DNA from: Streptomyces sp. CB01635
GTDB lineage: Bacteria; Actinomycetota; Actinomycetes; Streptomycetales; Streptomycetaceae
DNA: 64,000 nucleotides
NCBI RefSeq assembly: GCF_002803065.1
Contig: NZ_NNBL01000010.1
Location: 62,001 to 126,000 of the forward strand
Direction: 5' to 3'
How positions within the stretch are numbered: the first letter of the stretch is position 1; each line of letters opens with the position of its first letter. Under the pieces are notes generated by a model that was not told the DNA's origin, searched no databases, and worked only from the letters and a program-made list of their open reading frames with translations. Shown piece by piece: positions 25,425 through 34,004 of this stretch. The translations under genes and the position numbers were made by a program.

Positions 25425-25952
25425 TCAGTCGACCCCGCGCAGATAGACCCGGCTGTGCTGCGCATCGACCGGATGCACGGCCACCTCTAGGGAGTTCAAC
25501 TCCCCGGCGCAGGGCGCGCACACCGGCCCGCTGCGCACGTCCGCAAGCGTCTCCGGCTCCTTGAGCCCGAGGTGCGCGAACGGCGTCGTGGGTTTCACCG
25601 TCTGCGCGAGGGGCTTGGCGCGGTGGGTGAGCTCCTGCTCGGGCGCGAGCCCGCTCAGGAACGCGCCCACGCGCGCGGTGGGCACCGTAAAGGCCAGAAG
25701 AAGCCCGTCGTCCTGGAACCCGTTCTGGTAGGCGGCATGCCGGTCCGTCGCCTCAGCGGGGATCCGCACGTGCATCTGGTCGCCGACGTCGGCAGCGGTC
25801 ACGCCCGGCTTCCAGTGGGGGACTTGCGTACGTGCGTCTGCATCGCGTGCGGTGCCGCCCGAGCAGGCAGTGAGCACGACGCATGCCGAGAGACACAGCG
25901 CGCCGCCGGTCACGCCTCGCACGGCAAGCATCGAGAAGGGCCGCACCTTCAT
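25425..25952 (-). CDS. Lipoprotein of unknown function
   Basis: 175 residues. Type II signal peptide ending in the lipobox LTAC (ALCLSACVVLTACSGG), so it is expected to be lipid-anchored on the outer face of the membrane. The mature part has no family I recognise; CAPCAGE near the C-terminus could form a disulfide. Its ATG overlaps the stop of the upstream frame (ATGA), showing it was translated together with the now frameshifted gene at 25949-26412. Confidence 0.72.
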   Translation of the reverse strand: MKVRPFSMLAVRGVTGGALCLSACVVLTACSGGTARDADARTQVPHWKPGVTAADVGDQMHVRIPAEATDRHAAYQNGFQDDGLLLAFTVPTARVGAFLSGLAPEQELTHRAKPLAQTVKPTTPFAHLGLKEPETLADVRSGPVCAPCAGELNSLEVAVHPVDAQHSRVYLRGVD

Positions 25953-26412
25953 CGTGCATCACCATTGCGTCCGAGGTCGGTACGGGTCCCGTCCCGCCCG
26001 GGATCTGCAGGGTCAGGAAGCTTCGCGGGACCCGACCCCAGGTCGTAGTGCTGCACCGAACCGCTGCCTCGCATGTCGAACTCCCTGGCCAGACCCGTCG
26101 TGTGGAGGCGCGCCATGTCCGCGTCAGTCACTTCGGTCGGGCCGATCTCGGTGGACTTTCCGGGGTCCCAGTTGTACCGGTCCCAGACGTTGACCTGGTA
26201 GTCGAGCGACACCTTGGGCTTTCCGTCCGCGCCCGGGGTGACGGTCACGGCTCCGGTCGTGTTCGTCGTCGCGCTGCCCACCGCCAGATACCAGTTGCGG
26301 TCAGGTCGTCCTTGTGTTCGGCCCACAACTGCGCCCTGGCCTCTGGGCTCAGGGACTCCCAGAGCCGTCGGAGCTCCGCGCGCTGCTTGGCATCGGCGTC
26401 ATCGTCCCCGCC
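25949..26412 (-). pseudogene. Frameshifted, 5'-truncated gene upstream of the lipoprotein
   Basis: Two minus-strand frames join into one protein-like sequence. In the first (about 26412-26290) DAKQRAELRRLWESLSPEA and RAQLWAEHKDDL read well. The second (from about 26290 to 25949) continues RNWYLAVGSATTNTTGAVTV and LDYQVNVWDRYNWDPGKST, ending with a DMRGSGSVQHY block. A single missing base near 26290 links them. Both parts resemble the C-terminal region of large Streptomyces proteins of unknown function. The 5' end runs into the 3' end of the permease gene (26349), so the gene also lacks its start. The short second frame has an ATG and could still be translated. Confidence 0.55.
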
Positions 26413-27848
26413 TCGGTCCCGGTCCCCGCCTCCCTCACATCGCTCCCGCGCCGCACCGCCACCCTCCGCGCCCACACGTAGTACACCGGCGCCGTCACCA
26501 CCAGTCCCACGAGCCACGACAGGTCCGCGCCGCCGAGGGGTGCTACCAGCGGGCCCGTGTACAGCGACGTGGCGACGAAGGGGAGTTGGACCGCGATGCC
26601 GATCGCGTACGACGTCAGGGCCACCGGGTTGAAGCGGCCGTAGCGTCCGCCGTCGGGAGCGAAGAGGTCGCCGAGTGCGTAGCGCCCGCGGTGGACGAGG
26701 TAGAAGTCGATCAGGTTGATCGCCGTCCAGGGGACGAGGACGACGAGCAGGACCAGTACGAGGTTCACGAAGCTGGAGACGAAGTCGCTGGACAGGGCCG
26801 TCGCGATGATCAGCGCGGCCACGAGGACCACCGCGGAGACGACGCCGCGTGCCCTCTGGCGCGGGGTCCACGAGGGGCGGAACGTCTGGCAGATGGTGAT
26901 CAGCGACAGCACCGCGCCGTAGAGGTTGAGCGCGTTGTGGTTGATGACCGAGAAGAGGAACAGGAGCAGCACGACCGGGCCGAAGGCGCCCGCCGCGCTG
27001 TCGAAGCCCGCCACCGTGTCGTCCGTGCCGGGCGACGCGAGGCCGATCACCGTGCCCGCGAGGAACGGCAGCATCGAGCCGAGACACGAACCCCAGTACG
27101 TGGCCCAGAAGGTCGACGCCGTACGGACGGTGCGCGGCAGGTAGCGCGAGTAGTCGGAGACGTACGGGGCGAAGGCCAGCTGCCACAAGGCGCTCAGGGA
27201 CACCGTCGCGAGCCAGCCCGCGAACGTGAAGGAGCCCGCTGAGAAGAAGCCGTCGGGCAGGCCGCGCCCGACCACCACGGCGAGGCCGACCAGGACGCCC
27301 GCACCGAGCACCCACGTCGCGATCTTGTTGAGGGTGTGGATGAGGCGGTAGCCGACCCAGCAGATCAGGGCCGAGCCGAGCGCCCCGAGCACGATGCCCG
27401 CGTCGACCGGCACCGCGGGCGCGAGGCCGTGCAGGGACTTGCCGGCCAGGATGATGTTCGAGGCGAAGAAGCCGAGGTACATCGCCGCCGCCACGACCAC
27501 GATCAGCAGGGCGCCCACGCTGCCGAACTGCGCCCGGCTCTGGATCATCTGCGGGACGCCGAGCTGCGGGCCCTGCGCCGAGTGCAGCGCCATGAAGACG
27601 GCGCCGACGAGCTGGCCGACCAGGATCGCGAGGACGCTGGACCAGAACGACTGGTGGAACACCTGGACGCCCATGGCGCCGGTGACCAGCGGCAACGGCG
27701 CGATGTTCGTGCCGAACCACATCGTGAACAGGTCGCGGACGCGGCCGTGGCGCTCGTTCTCGGGGACGTGGTCGATGGTGTGCTGCTCCACCGAGGGAGA
27801 TGCAGAAGCGGAAGCAGCAGGAGAAGGGGACGGGGAAGGGTCTGTCAT
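26349..27848 (-). CDS. NCS1 family cytosine/nucleobase permease
   Basis: 499 residues from the ATG at 27848. About 12 transmembrane helices with NCS1 landmarks: FTMWFGTNIAPLPLVTGAMG in the first helix, SAQGPQLGVPQMIQSRAQFG, YVSDYSRYLPRTV and WTAINLIDFYLVHRGRY. NCS1 proteins import cytosine, purines, hydantoins or related heterocycles with Na+ or H+. The N-terminus is Ser/Pro-rich. The last ~25 residues (GTGTEAGTMTPMPSS...) overlap the remnant gene and may not be native. It is divergent from the LysR gene, its likely regulator. Confidence 0.88.
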   Translation of the reverse strand: MTDPSPSPSPAASASASPSVEQHTIDHVPENERHGRVRDLFTMWFGTNIAPLPLVTGAMGVQVFHQSFWSSVLAILVGQLVGAVFMALHSAQGPQLGVPQMIQSRAQFGSVGALLIVVVAAAMYLGFFASNIILAGKSLHGLAPAVPVDAGIVLGALGSALICWVGYRLIHTLNKIATWVLGAGVLVGLAVVVGRGLPDGFFSAGSFTFAGWLATVSLSALWQLAFAPYVSDYSRYLPRTVRTASTFWATYWGSCLGSMLPFLAGTVIGLASPGTDDTVAGFDSAAGAFGPVVLLLFLFSVINHNALNLYGAVLSLITICQTFRPSWTPRQRARGVVSAVVLVAALIIATALSSDFVSSFVNLVLVLLVVLVPWTAINLIDFYLVHRGRYALGDLFAPDGGRYGRFNPVALTSYAIGIAVQLPFVATSLYTGPLVAPLGGADLSWLVGLVVTAPVYYVWARRVAVRRGSDVREAGTGTEAGTMTPMPSSARSSDGSGSP

Positions 27849-27955
27849 GTGGGACTCCCTGTCTGAGCGGGGCGGGGGGAGTACGGGGCGGCGTTGGTCG
27901 GGGGAGTCTCGCCACGGTTTCGGCCAACGGTCAAACATTGATTTCCCGGGAGTTA

Positions 27956-27972
27956 CATCTGATTTCGAGATG
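27956..27972. promoter_or_regulatory. Candidate LysR (LTTR) box
   Basis: CATCT-GATTTCG-AGATG is an inverted repeat containing the T-N11-A core of LysR-type binding sites. It lies between the divergent permease and LysR genes, 37 bases before the LysR start. Confidence 0.55.
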
Positions 27973-28008
27973 CAGACAGCTCGCGGGCGCCGGGGGCACA
28001 ATCCCGCC

Positions 28009-28917
28009 ATGGCCAAGGACGCGAACTTCACCCTCGTGCAGCTGCGGTACTTCCTCGCCGCCGCCGAGCTCGGCAGCATGACCGCCGCAGCGCACCGCAT
28101 CAACGTCTCGCAGTCCGCGGTCTCCACCGCCGTGCACCACCTGGAGCGCGAGCTCGGCGTGCAGCTCCTGATCCGCCGGCACGCGAAGGGGTTGGAGCTG
28201 ACGGCCGCGGGGGAGCGGTTCCTGCACGAGCTGCGCGGCTTCCTCACGCACGCCGACGAGCTCGCCGAGTCGGCCAGGAGCCTGGGCGCCGACCTCGTCG
28301 GCGAGCTGGCCGTGGGCTGCTTCCAGACCCTCGCCCCGTTCTATCTGCCCCGCCTGCTGCGGGAGTTCGGCGAGCGCCAGCCCGCCGTACGCGTCGAGGT
28401 CGTCGAGGGCGACATCCCGGCCGTGCAGGAGAGCCTGCGCACGGGCGCCTGTGAACTGGCGCTGCTCTACGACATGGATCTCGACGCCGACATCGAGTGC
28501 GAGGTCCTCGCGATGGCCCCGCCCTACGCCCTCGTCCCCGAGGGGCACCGGCTCGCGGGCGGTGGCCGGGCCCGTCTCGCCGACCTCGCGGACGAGCCGA
28601 TGATCCTGCTCGACCTGCCCGCGAGCCGCGACTACTTCTGCTCCGTCGCGGCCAAGGCCGGCGTCGAACCGCGCATCAGCCACCGCACCCGCAGCTACGA
28701 GACCGTGCGCGCCCTGGTCGCCGCCGGATACGGCTGGTCGCTGCTCAACCAGAGGCCCGCGCACGACCGCACATACGACGGGTCGAGCGTCGTCGCGCTG
28801 CCGCTCGCCGACCCCCTGCCCGCGCTCCCCGTCGTCCTGGCGAAGCTGCGCGGGGTCCGGCTGACAGGCCGCGCGCAGGCGTTCGCGACGGCCTGCAGGG
28901 AGGCTCTGCGCGCCTGA
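28009..28917 (+). CDS. LysR-family transcriptional regulator
   Basis: 302 residues. Winged helix at the N-terminus (LVQLRYFLAAAELGSMTAAAHRINVSQSAVS in outline, then HHLERELGVQLLIRR) and a periplasmic-binding-like effector domain starting around residue 95 (VGELAVGCFQTLAPFYLPRLL). It is divergent from the NCS1 permease and 126 bases upstream of the flavin reductase-HpaB operon in the same direction, so it could control either or both. The co-inducer is presumably the imported compound or its oxidation product. Confidence 0.88.
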   Translation: MAKDANFTLVQLRYFLAAAELGSMTAAAHRINVSQSAVSTAVHHLERELGVQLLIRRHAKGLELTAAGERFLHELRGFLTHADELAESARSLGADLVGELAVGCFQTLAPFYLPRLLREFGERQPAVRVEVVEGDIPAVQESLRTGACELALLYDMDLDADIECEVLAMAPPYALVPEGHRLAGGGRARLADLADEPMILLDLPASRDYFCSVAAKAGVEPRISHRTRSYETVRALVAAGYGWSLLNQRPAHDRTYDGSSVVALPLADPLPALPVVLAKLRGVRLTGRAQAFATACREALRA

Positions 28918-29043
28918 ACGACCAGCTCAGGCCGATCATCTCTAAAATCAATGCAGTAGCGCTAAAAGATCTGTTGTACGGATGCAGGTCCCGGCTCCCA
29001 TAGTGGTCCCACCACAGCCCACTCGCTCCGAGGGAGGCCGCTC

Positions 29044-29580
29044 GTGACCACTGCTCCGGACCAACTCCTCACTTCCCGCCAGGACTTCGTGGCAGCGATG
29101 GGGAACGCCGCGACGGGCGTGACCGTTGTCTCCACAGAAGGACCGGCCGGTCGCTTCGCCCAGACCGTCTCCGCCATGTGCTCCGTCTCCGCCGACCCGC
29201 CCTCGCTGCTGGTGTGTGTGAACGAGCGGAGCCCCCTCGCCGCGGCCGCCGTGCGCAACGGCGTCATCGCCGTGAGCGTCCTCGCCGCCGGCCAGGCCCA
29301 CGTCTCCGACGTGTTCGCGGGCCGCCCGGCCCGCGGCAGCGGCCCGTACGACTTCGACAGCGCCGAGTGGGACGTGCTCGCCACCGGCGCCCCCGTCCTG
29401 CGCGGCGCGGCCGCCGCCTTCGACTGCCGGCTGGCCGACTCCGTGACGCAGGGCACCCACCAGGTCCTGTTCGGCGCGGTCGTCGCCTCCGCGGTGTCCG
29501 GCGCGCACCCCCTCGTCCACCACGCCCGTACGTATGCCACCCCGAGCCCTCTCAACTCCCTCAAGGAGCACGGCGCATGA
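29044..29580 (+). CDS. Flavin reductase (HpaC-type component)
   Basis: 178 residues, GTG start with GGGAGG upstream. Split-barrel flavin reductase: FVAAMGNAATGVTVVST, FAQTVSAMCSVSADPPSLLVCVN (flavin-binding loop) and HVSDVFAG. The family reduces FMN or FAD with NAD(P)H and passes reduced flavin to a partner monooxygenase. The ATGA overlap with the HpaB-type gene makes that partner certain in context. First gene of a five-gene coupled operon. Confidence 0.87.
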   Translation: MTTAPDQLLTSRQDFVAAMGNAATGVTVVSTEGPAGRFAQTVSAMCSVSADPPSLLVCVNERSPLAAAAVRNGVIAVSVLAAGQAHVSDVFAGRPARGSGPYDFDSAEWDVLATGAPVLRGAAAAFDCRLADSVTQGTHQVLFGAVVASAVSGAHPLVHHARTYATPSPLNSLKEHGA

Positions 29581-31049
29581 TCCGCACCGGAGACCAGTAT
29601 CGCGAGTCGATCCGCGACGGCCGCGACGTATGGATGAACGGCGAGAAGGTCACCGACGTGACCACGCACCCCGCGTTCAAGCCGCTGGTCGACATACGCG
29701 CCCGGATCTACGACATGGCGCACGACCCGCAGACCCGGGACTCCATGACGTACAAGGACGAGACGACCGGTGAGGTCAACGCGATCCAGCAGAAGCCGCC
29801 GCGCACCCGCGAGGACTGGGACGCGAAGCGGGCCGCGACGGACGCCGTGCTGAGCGATGTCGGCGGTGTCGTGACCCGCGTCGGTGACGAGACGATCGGT
29901 GAGGTCTGGTCGCTCATCGACGGCCAGGACGTCCTCAACGCGATCAACCCCGCGTACGCGGAGAACGTCAAGCGGCACATCGACCACGCACTGTACGCCG
30001 ACCCCTTCCACGTCTCCGCGAACACCGACCCGAAGGGCGACCGCTCCAAGCGCCCCCAGGACCAGGACCCGGACATGCTCCTGCATGTGGTGCGGGAGAC
30101 GGACAGCGGCATCGTCGTGCGCGGCGCCAAGTACGAGACGGCCGCCGCCTACTCGAACCAGGCGTTCACGAAGCCGACCATCGCGAACTGGGGCGACTCC
30201 GAACTCTCCGACTACGCCCTCGGGTTCATCGCCGACATGGGCTCGCCCGGCCTGAAGTACATCTGCCGTACGGGCTTCGCCGGTACGAAGCCACCCGCCG
30301 ACTACCCGGTCTCCAGCCGCTTCGACGAGGTCGACACCCTGGTCGTCTTCGACGACGTCGAGATCCCCTGGGAGAACGTCCTCTTCTACCGGGACACCAA
30401 GGCCGCCACCTTCATCCGCGCCACGCTCCACCGCTACAGCGCGTTCGCGTTCACGCAGCGCAATCTGCGGCTCGCGGACCTGATGATCGGTGCCGCGCTG
30501 TGGAACGTGAAGCAGACCGGCCTGGAGAAGCAGCAGGCCGTGCAGGAGAAGCTCGCGACGCTGGCCTGCTACCGCGAGGGCATCAACGCGCACCTGACCG
30601 CGTCCATCGCGATGGCGGAGCCCAGCCCCGGCGGGCTCCTCATGCCGAACCAGTCGCTCCTGTACACCGGCCGCGTCCTGGCCTGCTCGCAGCTGCACGA
30701 GATGATGCACATCGCGCGCGAGCTGTGCGGCGGCCAGATCTGCATCACGCCCGACAAGGCGTCCTTCGATCACCCGGACACCAAGCCGTGGCTCGACAAG
30801 TTCTACTCGATCAACGAGCACTGGGTCGCCGAGGACCGCCGCAAGCTCCTTGCATACGCCCGCGACCTGCTCAACTCGGACTACGCGGGCCACCGCCTGA
30901 CGTTCCAGCTCTTCGCGCAGTCCCCGCCGTTCGCGCACCTCGGCGCGGTGTACCGCAACTTCGACTGGGAGGGCCCGCTCGACCTGGTGAAGGACGCGGC
31001 CGGCCTCAGCGACAACGTGCTGGGCACCCTCGGGAGGAAGGCCAAGTGA
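29577..31049 (+). CDS. HpaB-family FADH2-dependent monooxygenase (large component)
   Basis: 490 residues, ATG overlapping the flavin reductase stop by four bases. Whole-length match to the 4-hydroxyphenylacetate 3-hydroxylase HpaB fold: RTGDQYRESIRDGRDVWMNG at the start, HVVRETDSGIVVRGAKYETAAA in the middle, DTLVVFDDVEIPWENV and LATLACYREGINAHLTAS further on. These enzymes resemble acyl-CoA dehydrogenases and hydroxylate phenols or related rings with O2 and reduced FAD. The neighbours (RidA, DUF1028, M20) do not fit the classical hpa meta-cleavage pathway, so the substrate is probably not 4-hydroxyphenylacetate. Confidence 0.86.
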   Translation: MIRTGDQYRESIRDGRDVWMNGEKVTDVTTHPAFKPLVDIRARIYDMAHDPQTRDSMTYKDETTGEVNAIQQKPPRTREDWDAKRAATDAVLSDVGGVVTRVGDETIGEVWSLIDGQDVLNAINPAYAENVKRHIDHALYADPFHVSANTDPKGDRSKRPQDQDPDMLLHVVRETDSGIVVRGAKYETAAAYSNQAFTKPTIANWGDSELSDYALGFIADMGSPGLKYICRTGFAGTKPPADYPVSSRFDEVDTLVVFDDVEIPWENVLFYRDTKAATFIRATLHRYSAFAFTQRNLRLADLMIGAALWNVKQTGLEKQQAVQEKLATLACYREGINAHLTASIAMAEPSPGGLLMPNQSLLYTGRVLACSQLHEMMHIARELCGGQICITPDKASFDHPDTKPWLDKFYSINEHWVAEDRRKLLAYARDLLNSDYAGHRLTFQLFAQSPPFAHLGAVYRNFDWEGPLDLVKDAAGLSDNVLGTLGRKAK

Positions 31050-31468
31050 CGACCCACCGGCGCATCCGCCCCTTCAACACGGCGGACACGTACCCCGAGC
31101 AGGACCTGTCCAACGACCTCGCGCAGGCGGTCGTCGCCGACGGCACCGTCTATCTGCGCGGCCAGATCGGCCAGGATCTCGACACCCGCGAGAACGTCGG
31201 CGTCGGGGACGTGGCCGCCCAGGCCGAGAAGGCCATGGCGAACATCGCGATGCTCCTGGAGGAGTCCGGCAGCCGCCTGGAGGACATCGTCAAGGTCACC
31301 GTCTATCTGACGGACATCCGCTTCCGCGAGCCCGTCTACCGCGTCATGGGCCGCCGGCTCAAGGGTGTCCACTACGTCTCCACGGGCCTGGTCGTGTCGG
31401 CGCTCGCCCGCCCGGAATGGCTCGTCGAGATCGACGCGACGGCCGTCATCCCGAAGGAGCGCCGATGA
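31046..31468 (+). CDS. RidA family enamine/imine deaminase
   Basis: 140 residues, GTG overlapping the HpaB stop (GTGA). Rid fold: DGTVYLRGQIGQDLDT, AQAEKAMANIAMLLEESGSRLEDIVKVTVYLTDI is the family core in outline, and the substrate-binding arginine precedes EWLVEIDATAVI. Rid proteins hydrolyse reactive enamines/imines to ketones and ammonia. In this operon it would clear or process an imine formed by the flavin monooxygenase. Third gene of the unit. Confidence 0.86.
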   Translation: MTTHRRIRPFNTADTYPEQDLSNDLAQAVVADGTVYLRGQIGQDLDTRENVGVGDVAAQAEKAMANIAMLLEESGSRLEDIVKVTVYLTDIRFREPVYRVMGRRLKGVHYVSTGLVVSALARPEWLVEIDATAVIPKERR

Positions 31469-32142
31469 CGTTCTCGATCGCCGCGCGGTGCCCGCGCACG
31501 GGCCGGTTCGGGGTGGCCGTCACCTCGTCCTCGCCGGCCGTCGCCGCGCGCTGCGCGCACGTACGGCCCGGAGTGGGCGCGGTCTGCTCGCAGAACGTCA
31601 CCGACCCGCGCCTCGGCACCCGCCTGCTCGACCTCCTGGAATCCGGGGTGCCCGCAGAGACGGCCGTCCATGAAGTGGCGGCCCAACCTCACGCCGAGTG
31701 GCGGCAGTTGACCGCTGTCGGCGCGTCCGGTCCCGGCGCGGTCTTCTCGGGCGCGCGCACCCTCGGCACGTACGCGGAGGCGGTCGGCCCCGATGCCGTG
31801 GCCGCGGGGAACCTCCTGTCGGGCCCCGGCGTCCCCCGGGCGGTACTCGACGCGTTCACGGGCGCGGACCCCGAGGCTCCGCTCGCCCGCCGCCTCGTCG
31901 ACGCCCTCACGGCGGGCGCGGCGGCGGGCGGCGAGGCGGGACCCGTCCACTCGGCCGGACTCCTCGTCGTCGACGTACAGCAGTGGCCGGTGACGGACCT
32001 GCGCGTCGACTGGACCGAGGGCGACCCGATCGCCGAGCTCGCGCACCTGTGGAAACTGTGGGAGCCGCAGGAGGAGGCGTACGTGCAGCGGGCCCTTGCC
32101 CCGGACGCGGCGCCGAACTACGGCGTGCCGGGGGACGAGTGA
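31465..32142 (+). CDS. DUF1028 family protein (Ntn-hydrolase-like)
   Basis: 225 residues, ATG overlapping the RidA stop (ATGA). FSIAARCPRTGRFGVAVTSSS at the start is the DUF1028 signature, followed by VGAVCSQNVTDPRLGTRLLDLL. The fold resembles the Ntn-hydrolase superfamily and the protein lacks a signal peptide. The family is uncharacterised; its constant presence beside RidA and amidohydrolases suggests a hydrolytic or lactonase-like step. C-terminal sequence is acidic (ELAHLWKLWEPQEEAYV). Confidence 0.8.
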   Translation: MTFSIAARCPRTGRFGVAVTSSSPAVAARCAHVRPGVGAVCSQNVTDPRLGTRLLDLLESGVPAETAVHEVAAQPHAEWRQLTAVGASGPGAVFSGARTLGTYAEAVGPDAVAAGNLLSGPGVPRAVLDAFTGADPEAPLARRLVDALTAGAAAGGEAGPVHSAGLLVVDVQQWPVTDLRVDWTEGDPIAELAHLWKLWEPQEEAYVQRALAPDAAPNYGVPGDE

Positions 32143-33296
32143 GGCCCGTGCGCGAGGCGGTCGCGAAGGCGGCGCCCGAACTCCTCGCCCTGAGCCACCG
32201 CATCCACGCGAACCCCGAGGTGGCGTGGGAGGAGGAGAAGGCGGCGCGCTGGACCGCGTACGCCCTCGACGACCTCGGCTACGACGTCGTGACCGGCACC
32301 GCGGGCCTGCCCACCGCCTTCACCGCCACCGTCGGCAGCGGCCCGCTCCACCTCGCGATCTGCGCCGAGTACGACGCACTGCCCGGCCTCGGCCACGCCT
32401 GCGGGCACAACGTCATCGCGGCGGCGGCGGTGGGCGCCGCGGCCGGACTGGCGCCGGTGGCGGACGAGTTGGGACTCAAGGTCACCGTCTTCGGCACCCC
32501 GGCCGAGGAGGGCGGCGGCGGCAAGATCCTCATGCTGGAGCGCGGCGCCTTCGACGGGGTGCACGCGGCGATGATGGTGCACCCCGGTCCCGCGGACGTC
32601 GCCGAGGCCGCCCCGTACGCGGTCGCGCACCTCAAGGTCCGCTTCCACGGCAAGGCGGCGCACGCGGCGGCCTACCCGGAGCAGGGCCGCAACGCGGCGG
32701 ACGCGTTCACGGTCGCCCAGGTCGCCATCGGCCTCCTGCGCCAGCAGCTCCCCTCCACGACGCGTGTGCACGGCATGGTGACGCGCGGCGGGGAGGCCCC
32801 GAACGCGATCCCGGAGCTGACCGAGGGCCGCTGGTACGTGCGCGCGGGCAGCCTTGAGGAGCTGTCCGCGCTCCAGCCGCGCGTCGAGAGGTGCTTCGAG
32901 GCCGGCGCGCTCGCCTCGGCCTGCGACCTGGAGATCGAGCCGGAGTCCCGCCCGTACTCGGAGTTCCGCAACGACGCCGCGATGCTGGCCGTCTACCGCC
33001 GGGCGGCCGAGTCCCTTGGGCGTACGTTCGACAGCTCCGGATCCCCGGCGGCCCGGATGAACCGCGCCTCCACGGACATGGGCAACGTCTCCCGCGTCCT
33101 GCCCGCCATCCACCCCTACCTGGGCATCAACTCGCTGCCCGCGGTCAACCATCAGAAGGAGTTCGCGGCGGCGTGCGTCACCCCGGACGCGGACCGGGCG
33201 GTCCTCGACGGCGCGCTCGGCATGGCCCTCACCGCGGTGGCCCTCGCGGGCGACGACGGCGAGAGGGCCCGGCTCACAGCTCCGGGCAGCCGGTGA
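32139..33296 (+). CDS. M20-family amidohydrolase/peptidase
   Basis: 385 residues from the GTG that overlaps the DUF1028 stop (GTGA); an in-frame GTG at 32148 is also possible. Metal ligands and catalytic residues of the M20D/AbgB-like family are seen: CAEYDALPGLGHACGHN, GTPAEEGGGGKI, MMVHPGP, and the lid/dimer domain with FHGKAAHAAAYPEQGRNA. These enzymes split amide bonds of N-acyl or aminobenzoyl amino acids. As the last gene of the operon it probably releases an amino acid or carboxylate from an oxidised amide. Its 3' end overlaps the convergent TetR gene by 23 bases. Confidence 0.88.
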   Translation: MRPVREAVAKAAPELLALSHRIHANPEVAWEEEKAARWTAYALDDLGYDVVTGTAGLPTAFTATVGSGPLHLAICAEYDALPGLGHACGHNVIAAAAVGAAAGLAPVADELGLKVTVFGTPAEEGGGGKILMLERGAFDGVHAAMMVHPGPADVAEAAPYAVAHLKVRFHGKAAHAAAYPEQGRNAADAFTVAQVAIGLLRQQLPSTTRVHGMVTRGGEAPNAIPELTEGRWYVRAGSLEELSALQPRVERCFEAGALASACDLEIEPESRPYSEFRNDAAMLAVYRRAAESLGRTFDSSGSPAARMNRASTDMGNVSRVLPAIHPYLGINSLPAVNHQKEFAAACVTPDADRAVLDGALGMALTAVALAGDDGERARLTAPGSR

Positions 33297-33888
33297 CCGT
33301 CCGCGCGTAGCCGAGGAGCAGGCGCCGGGCGACGTCCGGCGTCAGCTCGGCGTTGCGGCTGACGATGTGCAGCCCGTAGCCGTCCTCCAGCGCGACGAGG
33401 TTGCGCGCGAGGTCGGCGACGGGCTCCGTGAGCGTGAACTCGCCGACTGCCGCGCCGACTTCGAGCACGGTCGCGTACAGGGCGGCCTCGCGTGCGAAGA
33501 GCGACGCCATCAGGGTCGCGTGCCCTGAGCTGCGGTCTGCGCGCCGGTGCAGCTCGAAGAGCAGTCCGTGCACGGCGTCCCCCGAGCCGCCCGGCAGCCC
33601 GCTCCCCACGAGAGCCCGCAGCCGTGCGGCGGCCCCGGTCGCCCCGTCCACGGCCCCCTGCCGGGCGGCGAGATAGCGCTCCACGGCGCCCCGGTGCACC
33701 TCCAGGACCAGCTCGCCCATCTCCGGGTAGTAGTACAGAACAGACCCCGCCGACATCCCCGCCTCGGCAGCGATGTCCTTGATGCGCAGCCCCTCCAGGC
33801 CCCGCTCGGCGATGGCGCGCCCCGCCGCGTCGACGAGGGCCTCGCGGCGCGCCGTCTGGTTCTTCGGTCTCCCAGGCTTGTTCCCCAT
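33274..33888 (-). CDS. TetR-family transcriptional regulator
   Basis: 204 residues. Basic start GNKPGRPKNQTARREALVDAA, recognition helix region IAAEAGMSAGSVLYYYPEMGELVLEV. The C-terminal domain resembles the BetI-like regulators common beside amine-catabolic genes. It is divergent from the aldehyde dehydrogenase-aminotransferase-permease set across a 116-base region, so that operon is the likely target. Related half-sites GGTTCAAA (33909) and TTTGAATCC (33966) flank the promoter region. Its last 23 bases overlap the M20 gene. Confidence 0.86.
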   Translation of the reverse strand: MGNKPGRPKNQTARREALVDAAGRAIAERGLEGLRIKDIAAEAGMSAGSVLYYYPEMGELVLEVHRGAVERYLAARQGAVDGATGAAARLRALVGSGLPGGSGDAVHGLLFELHRRADRSSGHATLMASLFAREAALYATVLEVGAAVGEFTLTEPVADLARNLVALEDGYGLHIVSRNAELTPDVARRLLLGYARTVTGCPEL

Positions 33889-34004
33889 GGGTTAATTCTC
33901 TGTTACTCGGTTCAAATAAATCAAGTTCCTTGCGTCCAGGGCATTGACGGCCTGGCGCCCCATTGTTTGAATCCGATCTCAAAGAAATAGAGGGGAGCCG
34001 CCGC

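Noticed and set aside
26245..27927. A 560-codon minus-strand frame across the NCS1 permease in another frame
   Set aside because: Only its last ~50 codons resemble protein (used for the remnant at 25949-26412); the rest shadows the permease.
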